Source: Strigops habroptila (Eukaryota > Chordata > Aves > Psittaciformes > Psittacidae). From it: a stretch of DNA of 64,000 nucleotides. Of the stretch, positions 49,001 to 57,710 are shown one piece after another; position 1 is the first letter of the stretch, and every line of letters starts with the position of its first letter. The position numbers and the translations under genes were made by a program. Where the stretch lies: contig NC_046358.1 in assembly GCF_004027225.2 (NCBI RefSeq), positions 2,756,720-2,820,719 of the forward strand, in the 5' to 3' direction. A model generated the notes under the pieces. It saw only the letters and a list, made by a program, of their open reading frames with translations. It did no database searches and was not told where the DNA came from.

Positions 49001-52000
49001 GATTTTACATATACATACTAAGTATGTACACTAAGTATGTATGTATACTAAGTAGAATGTTTTCTCTCTATAAGGGGTCGATTTATCTAATGACCAAACC
49101 ACAGCAGATTCCTTTAGCCACTTAATTTATGTTGGATTATTTGGTTTTTAAAGACTGAAGTTTTCTTATTACTATAAAATGGAAAATGTTGAATGTGTGC
49201 AGCAATCAAAAGATACAAGAATAAAAAGGAGGGATGCAGGACTAGAAATTACAAATATATTCAGATCCTGTCATCTTTTCTTTAAACTCATGGCTGCACA
49301 TCAAGCCTGGGAGACTGAGGCAAATCACTCACCCAAAAGCTACTGCTCCAGCAATAGCCAGTCCCAAAGCAGCAGATTTACCCCGTCCCCTGGCTGCTGT
49401 TAATGCCACAGTGCTCTGTAGAGTCTTCTCAGAAATGGCTTCAATAAATTTTAGAACTGCTTTTGCCTGATGAAAAAAAATAGAAACCAAACATCAGCTG
49501 CGTTTAAACTGCTTTCAGGATTAGTTACACTTTCCACTAGTACATGTCTTCTTCCCTAGAATAGGAAAAAGGGAGAGGAAGACAAGATTGAAGAGCTGAA
49601 CGTTAAAACCAAGATGAGTAATGTGCAAGAAGTGGTAATCTTTACCCACTGAGTCCTTGAAATTACTCAGGTCAAAACACAGATCAGCAACCAGTACAGC
49701 AATTCTCAATTACTATCCCCCATCCCACTGACCACAGAGTATATTCAGCAAGGTTGGAAGAGGCACACTGCTCTCAGAGGAGACAGATGAACATATCCAG
49801 GCAGTGAGAAGACCTACTACAAAAGGGCTTAAGCACTGCGTAGCTCTGGATCCCATCAGGCTGAACTGCAGCTTCTCAGTGGACACTCCAAAACAAGAAA
49901 GGTAATTGCAAGAGGACGTTCATTTGTACTAGTCAGTGATTCTCAAACTGGAGTAAAAAACATGTAAGGAAGGCAGGAATAGGGGCATATTAAAACACAA
50001 TATGGATTTTCAATTTCTATTCGGAACTAAACTGAACAGAAACTTCAGGTTAAGTTTCCTGCTTATTTCAAACCCTGGGAGCTCATCACCTTTTTAAATG
50101 TGGACTTCTCTAGATGAGCTTCCTGTCTCCATTCTGGTCCTTCCACTTATTCTCAACTCCATGAAGAAAATCATTGATACTGTCATCGAGCTACTATGTC
50201 CAATTGATTTTTCAAGGGAATTCTCTAAGCCCACACCCATCACTCTTCACACCCAGATTTGATCACATGCACCATGAGACACACTAAGGTGACCTATCAA
50301 GCACAGAGTATCTCAGATGTAAGCATCACACCAACCTGATCCACGGTTTTACAGCCATCCACCAAGACTCCCACAGGCTGTGTATCCTGCAAGCTCTCCT
50401 TCAGTTCTTTCAGCTCCAAGTCCTGTGGCCGGAGGCTATCTTCCTGTAAGACAGGATTAGTAAAGGACACTTGGGCACAATTACATCTTTGTGATATTTA
50501 ACATTTCAATTCTAATGCATCTTCAGGAGAATGGTTACACAAGAGGTGGGTATCCTGCCTTCCCCAAGCTTGGAAGAAAACAAAGAAAAGATATTTCAGT
50601 ACATAGTGACTAGAGAATGGCACTGCTAGGAAGAAGGGACCATGGACACATTCTCTGAAGATCTTAATTCATTTTTCAGTCTTCAGGCTATGATCTTTGT
50701 TGTACTTGTCATAGGTGTACATATTGCCATGCAGGGGGGAAGAAACTACTGCAGTAGCAATACATCAGTTTTCAAAGCAATATAAAGAGTTTCAAAGCCA
50801 AACAATAAACTTGGACACAAAAGCAATCCATTTTAAATGGGAATGAATTCTGATTTTCCTTATTGTCACTTAAAAATGCAAAGGCATCAGTCTAACATCC
50901 AACAGATAAGCCTTTGTGCTGCTGTCAATACTATTCTAATGCTAAGGGGGAGCTGCTTTGTTTTTTAAAATCAGTGCTGTTAAAATGTTTTTACCATCTC
51001 TGACAGAACCTATGTTGGTATTTCTTCGGCCACAAAAAACAGTTTAAAAACTTACAGATTTCTGTTTAAAACTGGTTCAATTTTACTTTAGTCTACAAAT
51101 GAAAGTGATAAAAGGATACGTTTCTAATAGTGCAGGCTATATGTCTGGCTTATACTCAGTGAATGTCTCCTGAGATGCGGCATGTGTAGCGCAGAAACTG
51201 AAACAACCACCACAACTTCTAGGTGTCAGGGGTCTCCTGAGCTTGTAATATGCTATTTCCAAAGTGTTTTGCCACCCCCCAACCATCAAAAGGTCTTGTA
51301 TTTGTCTCATCCCAACTGTCCATTAGCTTGAAATCTCTCTACACACTTCTGAAACAGCAACCACAGATATCAAGCTCCACTTCACTTGGCTAAACAGCAA
51401 CAGAGCAAAATCAATAAATACAGGCAAGAACACACACAAAAACCTGTGACAGAAAAAAAAGCAAGGAGGAAAGGAAAGAAAATACAGCCTCCCGTGCTTC
51501 ACCCATACCAGGTGTAACTTCTGCGGCATATTCTGCTTCCTCTTTGCTATAAATCAGGATGAAAGGAAAGCTTCCTCTTTAACACACCATGGTTAACTCT
51601 GACCAATTTCTCCCAAGGAAAACTGCTGACACTGGTTACTGACCTGTGATTGTGGTGGAACTGGTGTGATGTTTGCAACGTGACTGGAGATGGGCAAGAT
51701 ATTGAGCTGATCATCAATCACGATGCAGTTCTTGCATGAGGCCAGAGACAGAATGAACCTGAGCAGTGAAGCAAAGGCAACTCAGTAAAAACACCAGCGA
51801 TACAACTGCATTTTGGTAGTTAATTTAAACTCTTTGCTAAACCCAGACCTAGTATTTACAGCTACAGCTACTTACAGCTGAGCTACAAGTTCATACAACT
51901 GGTAATATGCCTCTTACCATAAAATCAGGATCACATACACAAAACAGGTATCCTCTTACCAGGATGTCTCCAAAGAAGGTGGCTAACTAAAGATCATCTA

Positions 52001-55000
52001 CCCAGAGATCATTTAAACAGGAGGTAGCTGCATACAAGTGTAAGACATGAATCCACAGCAGTTGTGGCCCCCAAGGGCTGCACTCAGTGCTGGTTATTCA
52101 TCCTAATTTCTGACATCCCATAACCACCTGCACACTAAAGAATGATTTCTGCAATTTTCCTGTAGCTACAACTAGGGCTCACTAAGAGCTGCTGCTTCTA
52201 TACAACAAAGGCAGGGAGAACACCTTGACAAGACACTTCAACAACCACAGAGAATACTCCACACTCAGCAGTTTTATGTTTTACAGGAGTGCAGTGTCTG
52301 AACTTTGCTGCATCTGGAGCCTGTTTCTACAGAGCATTTCAACAAAGGGACTCAGAACAGTTTACAAATTTGGGCCTCTTTGCACATATCCCTTGTAACA
52401 TATGCCAAAATTTTGGATATAATTCCTCCAACAACAAACTGTTCATTTCCAGAACAGTACAAGAAAAGCAGCCAAAAAGCCCTATTCCCAGGCAAACCTA
52501 CTGGATGCTTCCCCAATATGAATACAAGACATTGTTCCAGCTGTTTTCCTCGGATGTACAGCCTCGACCTTTTACACTCCTAATAACCTACCTCTCATTG
52601 AACCGTCCTACCACGTCCTGGTGTGCCTCTGTTCTGTATCGAGAGTGTACATCCTGAAACAAAAAGAGAGTCAGTCTGAAGAAGGAACAGCAGTAACAGT
52701 GGTTATTTGCAAGATCATAACTCATGGAACAATCAAATTTGACATGGATTTGATGGATAGACCACTCATTGGACAAGGAATTGGCTGCATGGTCACACTC
52801 AAAGTGGGCCTATAAGAAATATGGAGAGGGACTTTTGACAAGGGCATGTAGTGACAAGATAAGGGGAAACGGCTTTAAACTGAAAGAGGGGAGACTTGTA
52901 TTAGACATTAGAAAGAAATTCTTCACTATGAGCGTGCTGAGGCACTGGCACAGGGTGCCCAGAGAAGCTGTGGCTGCCAAATCCCTGGCAGTGTTCAAGG
53001 CCAGGTTGGACACAGGGGCTTGGAGCAACCTGCTCTAGTGGAAGGTGTCCCTGCCCGTGGCAGGGGGTTGGAACTGGATGAGCTTTAAGGTCCCTTCCAA
53101 CACAAACCCGTCTGGGATTTTATGATTCTTTTCCACTCTTATGGATTACAGTCTTCCTTTCTACTAACACCAAATCCCAGATGGGATTCTGCTTTTTGTG
53201 AAACATTCACATTTTCCAAATATTTGTTAAAAATTTCCTTTTCCCACAAATACTTTTCACAATGGTCTTACTTATTCTTGCCTGACTTAAAGGTCAAGTC
53301 TGCCAGATACAGAACACTTCAAACACCTCAGGGATGCTAAGAAAAAACAGTCTATCACTTTAATTCACCTACTGGCATTATTATTAAAGCAAACAGTTCC
53401 TGCTCTAGCTGTAAGAATACTCAGTGTGAATGGTTTGTAATAGAAATATACAGTAGTTATGAAGCTCATTTCACCTAGAACCATCAAAGGGCCTATTTTT
53501 TACTTAACTTGCTGTTAAATGGGCAGATAGAATAAATACTTCCCAAAACTACTGTGAAACAAAAGAATACAGTTACATTTGTTAATGACAGGGTTTTCTT
53601 CCTTGTAGCTGTAATTTCAACACAGAGGTTGGCAGCAATGCCTAAGCATAAGACATTCAACCACAGATGAAGGAAGGAGCAGGGAAGATAATGGAAGGAA
53701 GATCACAGCCCATAACAAAAGCAAAACAAACCCACTTAGCATCACCACGATGTCCCTGCTCAAATAAAAGACACATAATGTTGAACATACCATGGTCATT
53801 GTATAGAGCTGCTTCAGTGAGTTCATAGTCCTCAGGAGAATCACCACAATTCCACCACCTTCTACTGTTTCAACAGTTCTAGCGAGCAGGTTTGGAGTCA
53901 AGGCTTCAAAATCCTAGGAAATAAATACAACTTCCAAGTTGCCAAGAGCTCTCATCAGGGCAACCAGCACCTACTAAAAGGAACGCAAAGACTAAAAACA
54001 TTATTCCTCAAAGTTTAACTGATGCTTAACACCTGCATTAACCAACGTCCCGTTAAAATTCAACCAACAAGGCTACATCACCCTCACGAAACTTGTAAAA
54101 GATACATAAGACCATCCTTTGCCCAAGGAAGTTGTGAATGTTCCATCTTTGGTAGTGTCCAAGGCCAGGCTGGCCAGAGTCTTGGGTGACATGGTTTAGT
54201 GTGTGGTGTCCCTGCCCATGGCAAGGGGGTTGGAACTAGATGATCTTAAGGTCCTTTCCCAAACCATTCTATGATTCTATAATTTAAGTAACAGAAGCAA
54301 CAAATACTGCTCCTGCACCATTTAAACTGAAAGCCACTGACACTTGTACAATGTCCCTTGTAAGTCAAAAGTTTGACTCCTTACCTGAAGCACACACATG
54401 CCAAAAGTGTTGCCAAGAATCTTGTGAGTCTCATTGTAATAGCAGTAGCGAATGTTTGTGGCTGCTATAAACAACTCGAACGGATCATCTTCTTTTATGT
54501 TTAAAGTTCCACTTTTAATCTTCTTCTGTAGTTGTCTCATCCTCTTCTTCCGATGGCTGGAGAACAAAAGCATACACTAGTTTTCTTGGGAAAAGGTTTG
54601 AGAATAGTGCATTTAGGCCTATGTTCATGTCTAAGTCAATCTTATATCACAATTGCTGCTCTCATGATGTTTTCCCCTCTGCGATGGGTGCTGGGTGTCA
54701 CCCAGAACCAGGTGGGTTTGCAAGAAACCAAAGTGCTTGATCAAAATCAAGCAGTTTCAGGTAACTCTGTGCAGAATGTAAGAATGACACAAATCTAAGG
54801 ATTAAAATTTAAACACTTTTTCTAAAACAAGGAATTCTAGTGCTTAATCTGCACTCAGTCCTAAATATTACAGAGGCTAAAAAGATGACGAATTAAAGTT
54901 TTGGTCTTTTGAGGTTAAAAGAGATTGACCCAGGACAACAGAGTTAGCATTAGAGCAACAGGAGGAAACCAGAAGTACCTAGAGCCGGTGTCAGCTGTAT

Positions 55001-57431
55001 TACACAAGCCAAATTTTAGCTCTGGAAGACCAAGCTTCCTGTAGCTCCTCCAAGAACTAATCTTGGGTTCTCCTTACAACCAAATCACACAACCTACGCT
55101 CAGCAGATGAGCCACGTAGCTTTAGCTTCACACAGAACAGTGACCACAGCACAAGACACGAGAGGTATCTTACCTGCTAAAGCCCAGCTCCTTTTTGTAA
55201 CACCATAGGACAGAGGGTCTGGCCTTTACAGTTGCTTTGGACAACATGTGATGGAGAATAACCACCTGCCGAAACACAGGAACACTCATCAACAACTGCA
55301 CTTACAAGATAACATCAAAGAGCAAAATTCTTTTCTATACTTGATTTTACAGCTATGTTTTGTACTGAGCAACTCTGTGCAAAACAGAAGGATCCTTGAC
55401 ATGCTGTGAGAGTTATGGTCTTTTTTGCACAGACCTGTGTATCTGTACCCTGTCCAGGGCTGCATGACATTGAAGACACTGAATTATACCTGTTTCCTTA
55501 GCACTCTTCTTTGGCAGAAGTACTAACAACTGCACTATAAAAGGTGATTATTCCAGGCTAAATACACTCCATAATATTTGTCTCTTATTAGAGATTTCAC
55601 ACACATATTTCAGACTTCTACAGTTTAACAAGATTTCATTTTGAATCCTCATCTGCTAGCAGGTACGGCATCCCCCCTCACTGCTACATACCCTGCACAT
55701 TCCTGCTGCTTCAGAATCCAACTCATCAGTGAAAATACTGAACACGACCAGACCCAGATATGTCCCACCAGAACTCACCCATCTGCTTGAGCAGTAAATG
55801 AATGACAACCCTCTACAACTGCCTGACAGGAGGATGGAGCCAGGAGGGGGCTGGGCTCTGCTCCCAAGGAACAAGGGATGGGACAAGAGGAAACGGCCTC
55901 AAGCTGCACCAGGGGAGGTTTAGATGGAGATGAGGAACAATTCCTTCCCCAGAGGGTGCTCAGGCATTGGAACAGGCTGCCCAGGGCAGTGCTGGAGTCA
56001 CCGTCCCTGGGGGTGTTCACACACTGTGTAGCTGAGGCCCTCAGTGACATGGGTTAGTGGTGGCCTTGGCAGTGCTGGGGAACAGTTGGACTTGATGATC
56101 TTAAAGGCCTTTTCCAACTTTGTTGGTTCTATGATTCTATGACAACTTTCTTGTTGTCATAGAATGCCACATGATCAACTCGTTATTTTCCAAGGTTTTT
56201 TTGTAACTTGTTTATTTTACTTCCCCCAGGAACTGAAGCTAATAGAATTAAGTTATACTAAACGTTATGGTTTTGCCATGCTGCTTCCCCTTTCCACTCA
56301 AAAAACGTAAGTGTAGAGTCTAAAGAGAAACAAATCTAGTCCACTGCTACTGAGTAGGTCCAGCCCAGGTCCTGGTGTGGTGACATCTGCAAGATGACTC
56401 TGTACATAAAACACCACTTGAGGGCAAAACCATAACATCTTACGACAGAACTGAGATAGAAAATCTCCAGTTAGCCAGAAAATGAAATATATTTTGCCCA
56501 TTTAAAAAAAAAAACAACCAACCAACTAAAAACCAATTTCACTTTGCCTCTAGTTGTTTTTATGTAATATTCATGTGTTTCTCAATCAGATGTTGAAGGG
56601 CAAAGTCTCCTAAACTGTTTCTAAGGCCCCTTTGCCTTAGAATTCAGTTAGAGGTGATCCTTCCCCTCTACTCAACATTGACGAGGCCACATCTGGAACA
56701 CTGTGTCCAGTTCCGGGCTCCTCAGTACAAGACAAGGAGCTACTGTAAAGGGTCCAGCAAAGGCCACAAGGCTGATCAGGGGTCTGGAGCATCTCTCTTA
56801 TGAGGAGGGATTGCAGGAGCTGGGCCTGTTTAGTCTGGAGAAGAGCAGACTGAGAGGGAATCTCATCAATGCAGATCAGTGTCTCTAAGGTAGATGCCAG
56901 GAGGATGGTGACAGGCTCTTTTCAGTGGTGCCCAGTGACAGGACGAGGAGCAATAGCCATAAACTAAAGCACAAGAAGTTTTACCTCAACACGAGGAAGA
57001 ACTTCTTTATATTGAGGGTGGCAGAGCACTGGAACAGGCTGCTCCGTTGAGATGGAGTCTCCCTCTCTGGAGACACTCAAACCCCACCATGGATGAGTTC
57101 TTGCGTAACCTGCTCTGGGTGGCCCTGCCTTAGACTAGATGATCTCCAGAGGTCCCTTCCAACCCTGATGATTCTGTGCCCTGAGGTGAGTCACGACACC
57201 GCGCTCCACCATTCTCCGCCCGGATTTACTGAGGTAAAACCCGGTTCCGGGGGGGCGGTCACAGACCATCCGTTCATCCGAGGCCCGGTTCGGTATCAGC
57301 ACCACCCTCCGGCAGAAGCTCACCTGGTCCTTGCCGCGGTCGCCGACCACCACGAAGAGGGCCCGCTGCCGCTCCGCCACCCCGTTCTCGATCAGCACCC
57401 GAATGCGGTTGTCCACCTTGCGCCGCTGCAT
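30944..57431 (-). CDS. NAT10: NAT10, RNA cytidine acetyltransferase (complete, 28 coding exons)
   Basis: Twenty-eight exons from the ATG at 57429-57431 to the TGA at 30944-30946 join in frame to 1020 codons including the stop. That gives 1019 residues, against about 1025 in human. The enzyme uses ATP and acetyl-CoA to make N4-acetylcytidine in 18S rRNA, in Ser and Leu tRNAs (with THUMPD1) and in some mRNAs, and acts in the nucleolus. Visible landmarks are the N-terminal TmcA-like region, the Walker A loop GRGKSA (Lys290), the Walker B motif VVIDEAAA (388-392), the GNAT acetyl-CoA loop QGMGYG (636-641), the C-terminal RNA-binding helices and a lysine-rich nuclear/nucleolar tail. Lys290 and Gly641 keep the human numbering; mutation of these residues in the human protein is known to disable ATP use and acetylation. 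No stop or frameshift was seen. The intron after exon 13 is U12-type. The gene starts in a CpG island. Confidence 0.97.
32115..32198 (-). CDS. NAT10: NAT10 exon 27
   Basis: Residues about 961-988: [18 protein letters not shown] to ALVSLK. The acceptor is cacttag and the donor is gtgagg. The [10 protein letters not shown] block is highly conserved in NAT10. Confidence 0.95.
34719..34792 (-). CDS. NAT10: NAT10 exon 26
   Basis: Residues about 937-960: [20 protein letters not shown] then MDLT. It ends two bases into a codon, with donor gtaaga and acceptor tgttgtag. The charged sequence suggests a helix. Confidence 0.94.
35201..35299 (-). CDS. NAT10: NAT10 exon 25
   Basis: Thirty-three codons, phase 0 at both ends: [20 protein letters not shown] to SLNDDL. 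The acceptor is cattttcag and the donor is gtaatt. Confidence 0.95.
36222..36341 (-). CDS. NAT10: NAT10 exon 24
   Basis: Forty codons: [20 protein letters not shown] to [10 protein letters not shown]. The acceptor is gttttctcag and the donor is gtaaag. This is the conserved C-terminal helical, tRNA-binding-like region of the TmcA/NAT10 family. Confidence 0.96.
36747..36919 (-). CDS. NAT10: NAT10 exon 23
   Basis: Encodes [20 protein letters not shown], then [20 protein letters not shown], to LSAAQS. The [13 protein letters not shown] motif is one of the strongest NAT10 signatures. The acceptor is tatctatcag and the donor is gtgtgt. Confidence 0.97.
37735..37845 (-). CDS. NAT10: NAT10 exon 22
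   Basis: Encodes [20 protein letters not shown] through [15 protein letters not shown]. The acceptor is gtcctgtag and the donor is gtgagt. The C-terminal half is less conserved than the [13 protein letters not shown] block. Confidence 0.95.
37938..38031 (-). CDS. NAT10: NAT10 exon 21
   Basis: Encodes [20 protein letters not shown] and [11 protein letters not shown]. The GEHSCIMLK block closes the acetyltransferase domain. The acceptor is atttaatag and the donor is gtaact. Confidence 0.96.
38051..38366 (-). mobile_element. CR1 LINE, 5'-truncated copy
   Basis: The + strand starts gaatcacagaatcatagact and contains gggttggaaaggaccttaag and tgtccaacctggccttgaac, ending near ctccagcatccttgatatc. 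It is reverse-oriented and begins only about 20 bases beyond the acceptor side of NAT10 exon 21. A small tandem duplication of atgagatatcatc follows it. Confidence 0.92.
39015..39063 (-). CDS. NAT10: NAT10 exon 20 (short)
   Basis: Only 49 bases: [16 protein letters not shown]. The acceptor is tttcccag and the donor is gtaagt. It keeps the conserved GNAT C-terminal strand [14 protein letters not shown], and its phase matches exons 19 and 21. Confidence 0.96.
39861..39980 (-). mobile_element. CR1 LINE 3'-end fragment
   Basis: The + strand reads acagaatcatagaatagtta, then gggttagaaaggaccttaag and gttccaacccccctgccatc. A short reverse-oriented CR1 3' end in a NAT10 intron. Confidence 0.9.
41012..41048 (+). 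repeat. TG dinucleotide microsatellite
   Basis: A run of TG units interrupted once by tatatacat, inside the large NAT10 intron between exons 19 and 20. Confidence 0.85.
41271..41330 (+). repeat. A-rich low-complexity tract
   Basis: About 60 bases are nearly all A with scattered T and G. No adjacent retrotransposed gene body was recognised, so I call it only low complexity. Confidence 0.8.
42656..43185 (+). mobile_element. CR1 LINE, about 530-bp copy
   Basis: One of the two longest CR1 copies in the window, forward orientation. It runs from acttgcagcactgtgtgcag through gcctggagaagagaagctgc, ggacaaggggtgatgggttc and gcagtgttcaaggccaggtt to accattctatgattcttta. A 137-codon open frame inside it is a remnant of CR1 sequence, not a gene. 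Confidence 0.94.
43272..43405 (-). CDS. NAT10: NAT10 exon 19
   Basis: Encodes [20 protein letters not shown] to [13 protein letters not shown]. The acceptor is tctttttcag and the donor is gtaaga. The [11 protein letters not shown] segment belongs to the GNAT domain. Confidence 0.96.
43585..43701 (-). CDS. NAT10: NAT10 exon 18 (acetyl-CoA loop)
   Basis: Thirty-nine codons starting [20 protein letters not shown]. With the QG that ends exon 17 this forms the QGMGYG acetyl-CoA-binding loop; the second Gly of MGYG is residue 641. The acceptor is acttgacag and the donor is gtatgg. Confidence 0.97.
44140..44214 (-). CDS. NAT10: NAT10 exon 17 (GNAT core strand)
   Basis: Twenty-five codons: [20 protein letters not shown] then [17 protein letters not shown] is the GNAT motif A beta-strand and turn. 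Phase 0 at both ends; the acceptor is cttttgcag and the donor is gtaaag. Confidence 0.97.
44323..44424 (-). CDS. NAT10: NAT10 exon 16
   Basis: Thirty-four codons: [20 protein letters not shown] to IPWTISEQ. The [13 protein letters not shown] block is conserved in NAT10 and TmcA. The acceptor is ttctggcag and the donor is gtgaac. Confidence 0.97.
45188..45304 (-). CDS. NAT10: NAT10 exon 15
   Basis: Thirty-nine codons: [20 protein letters not shown] to LPEVLAVVQ. The acceptor is accctccag and the donor is gtaaga. This is the start of the acetyltransferase domain. Confidence 0.97.
46051..46147 (-). CDS. NAT10: NAT10 exon 14
   Basis: Encodes [20 protein letters not shown] then [12 protein letters not shown]. 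Its acceptor (ctgtggttag) lacks a polypyrimidine tract but has tttccttaac just upstream, the U12 branch-point consensus. The donor is gtaaag. Confidence 0.97.
46148..46621 (-). other. NAT10: NAT10 intron 13, U12-type (minor spliceosome)
   Basis: On the - strand the donor is gtatccttac, matching the U12 GTATCCTTT consensus at 8 of 9 positions. The 3' side has tttccttaac (branch-point consensus TTCCTTAAC), with the branch A about 13 bases before the terminal AG and no polypyrimidine tract between. The intron splits the Leu codon before YYVNRD. The other NAT10 and ABTB2 introns read as ordinary U2-type. Confidence 0.9.
46622..46772 (-). CDS. NAT10: NAT10 exon 13
   Basis: Encodes [37 protein letters not shown], to CPLPETCDL. 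The acceptor is tctttgcag. The end was placed at GACCT|gtatcc because this restores the codon CTA with exon 14; reading on past it loses the frame. Confidence 0.95.
47063..47187 (-). CDS. NAT10: NAT10 exon 12
   Basis: Encodes [20 protein letters not shown] and then [28 protein letters not shown] is the helicase-like motif after the Walker B exon. The acceptor is gcttttcag and the donor is gtactc. Confidence 0.97.
47694..47830 (-). CDS. NAT10: NAT10 exon 11 (Walker B)
   Basis: Encodes [34 protein letters not shown], to [18 protein letters not shown] is the Walker B motif of the ATPase/helicase module. The acceptor is ccctgcag and the donor is gtaagg. Confidence 0.98.
48406..48504 (-). CDS. 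NAT10: NAT10 exon 10
   Basis: Thirty-three codons: [20 protein letters not shown] then [13 protein letters not shown]. The acceptor is gttttctttcag and the donor is gtaact; phase 0 at both ends. Confidence 0.97.
48864..48957 (-). CDS. NAT10: NAT10 exon 9
   Basis: Encodes [20 protein letters not shown] then [24 protein letters not shown] is a helicase motif Ia-like segment. The acceptor is tctgtgcag and the donor is gtaagg. Confidence 0.97.
49333..49466 (-). CDS. NAT10: NAT10 exon 8 (Walker A)
   Basis: Encodes [20 protein letters not shown], then [25 protein letters not shown] is the Walker A ATP-binding loop; its Lys is residue 290. The acceptor is tttcatcag and the donor is gtgagt. Confidence 0.98.
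50336..50443 (-). CDS. NAT10: NAT10 exon 7
   Basis: Thirty-six codons: [20 protein letters not shown] then [16 protein letters not shown]. The acceptor is gtcttacag and the donor is the weak gttggt; the frame and the family match support it. Confidence 0.95.
51644..51758 (-). CDS. NAT10: NAT10 exon 6
   Basis: Encodes [20 protein letters not shown], then [18 protein letters not shown]. The acceptor is cactgctcag and the donor is gtcagt. [14 protein letters not shown] is a conserved NAT10 block; the last residues vary. Confidence 0.96.
52592..52653 (-). CDS. NAT10: NAT10 exon 5
   Basis: A short exon: [20 protein letters not shown] plus two bases of an Arg codon. The acceptor is tttgtttcag and the donor is gtaggt. 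Confidence 0.96.
52810..53130 (+). mobile_element. CR1 LINE, 5'-truncated copy
   Basis: Forward-oriented CR1: tatggagagggacttttgac, gcactggcacagggtgccc, ggaactggatgagctttaag, ending tttatgattctt. It lies in the NAT10 intron between exons 4 and 5, opposite to the gene. Confidence 0.93.
53791..53913 (-). CDS. NAT10: NAT10 exon 4
   Basis: Forty-one codons: [20 protein letters not shown], then [20 protein letters not shown] and M. The acceptor is tatttcctag and the donor is gtatgt; phase 0 at both ends. Confidence 0.97.
54118..54280 (+). mobile_element. CR1 LINE 3'-end fragment
   Basis: Forward CR1 3' end: gcccaaggaagttgtgaatg, gtccaaggccaggctggcca, ttggaactagatgatcttaa, ending ccattctatgattctat. 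Its 3' terminus touches the left edge of the segment that also occurs at 59008-59882. Confidence 0.92.
54286..55094. repeat. Duplicated segment, NAT10-internal copy (with exon 3)
   Basis: This stretch covers NAT10 exon 3 and parts of both flanking introns. It is matched along its length by 59008-59882 in the same orientation. Shared blocks include cttacctgaagcacacacat, gaatcttgtgagtctcattg and tcctccaagaactaatcttg. This copy is the functional one. Confidence 0.92.
54385..54556 (-). CDS. NAT10: NAT10 exon 3
   Basis: Encodes [40 protein letters not shown], to NTFGMCVLQ. The acceptor is ttgttctccag and the donor is gtaagg. A decayed second copy of this exon lies upstream of the gene at 59095-59265. 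Confidence 0.97.
55174..55265 (-). CDS. NAT10: NAT10 exon 2
   Basis: Encodes [20 protein letters not shown] then [10 protein letters not shown]. The acceptor is gtttcggcag and the donor is gtaaga. It ends two bases into the Ser codon completed in exon 3. Confidence 0.96.
55811..56141 (+). mobile_element. CR1 LINE copy, distinct subfamily
   Basis: A CR1-type sequence with different diagnostic blocks from most copies here (aacggcctcaagctgcacca, gaggaacaattccttcccca, ttggacttgatgatcttaaa), ending ggttctatgattctatgac. It is in NAT10 intron 1, opposite to the gene. Confidence 0.9.
56652..57176 (+). mobile_element. CR1 LINE, about 525-bp copy beside NAT10 exon 1
   Basis: Forward CR1: atccttcccctctactcaac, ctgtgtccagttccgggctc, agcatctctcttatgaggag, tagatgatctccagaggtcc, ending gatgattctgtg. 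It sits in intron 1 and ends about 150 bases from the first coding exon. A third CR1 subtype judged by its 3' block. Confidence 0.92.
57324..57431 (-). CDS. NAT10: NAT10 exon 1 of the coding region (start codon)
   Basis: Thirty-six codons from ATG at 57429-57431: [20 protein letters not shown] then [16 protein letters not shown], with donor gtgagc. The start matches the family N-terminus (M-x-R-K-V-DNRIR). The AG at cgccccgtag two bases before the ATG could be an acceptor of a noncoding first exon, but it is weak. Confidence 0.96.
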
Positions 57432-57470
57432 GGCTACGGGGCGCGAAGGGGCTTCCCTCACGAAGGGGCC

Positions 57471-57495
57471 GCCGAGCCGAGCCGAGCCGAGCCGC
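57471..57495 (-). repeat. GCCGA pentamer repeat in NAT10 5' leader
   Basis: Four tandem gccga units followed by a variant gccgc on the + strand, 40 to 64 bases upstream of the NAT10 ATG. It is probably within the 5' UTR. Confidence 0.85.
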
Positions 57496-57635
57496 CCCGC
57501 CTCAGGCAGCAGCCGAAAGGGACCAGCGGCCCGCGCCAAACCACGTGGGACCGGCGCGGACCAGGGCGCGCGCGTCGCGCGCTGCGATAGGACCTCCCCC
57601 TCTCCGAGGCTGCCCCTGCCGTTTGCCTGCGCGAT

Positions 57636-57710
57636 ATGTAAATATATAATAATATATAATAATATGTAATCATAGATAATTGTTTAATATTTTTTTAAGC
57701 TGAATTTAAG
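57636..57710. repeat. AT-rich patch inside the CpG island
   Basis: A stretch of about 75 bases with taatatataataatatgtaa-type units and a run of T breaks an otherwise G+C-rich island. It is simple-sequence in character. Confidence 0.8.

Noticed and set aside
49013-49050. ctaagtatgta-type repeated and self-complementary pieces
   Set aside because: Too short and imperfect to be more than local simple sequence.
57093-57590. 165-codon + strand open frame over the NAT10 start
   Set aside because: It is antisense to NAT10 exon 1 and partly made of CR1 3' sequence; no domain is visible.
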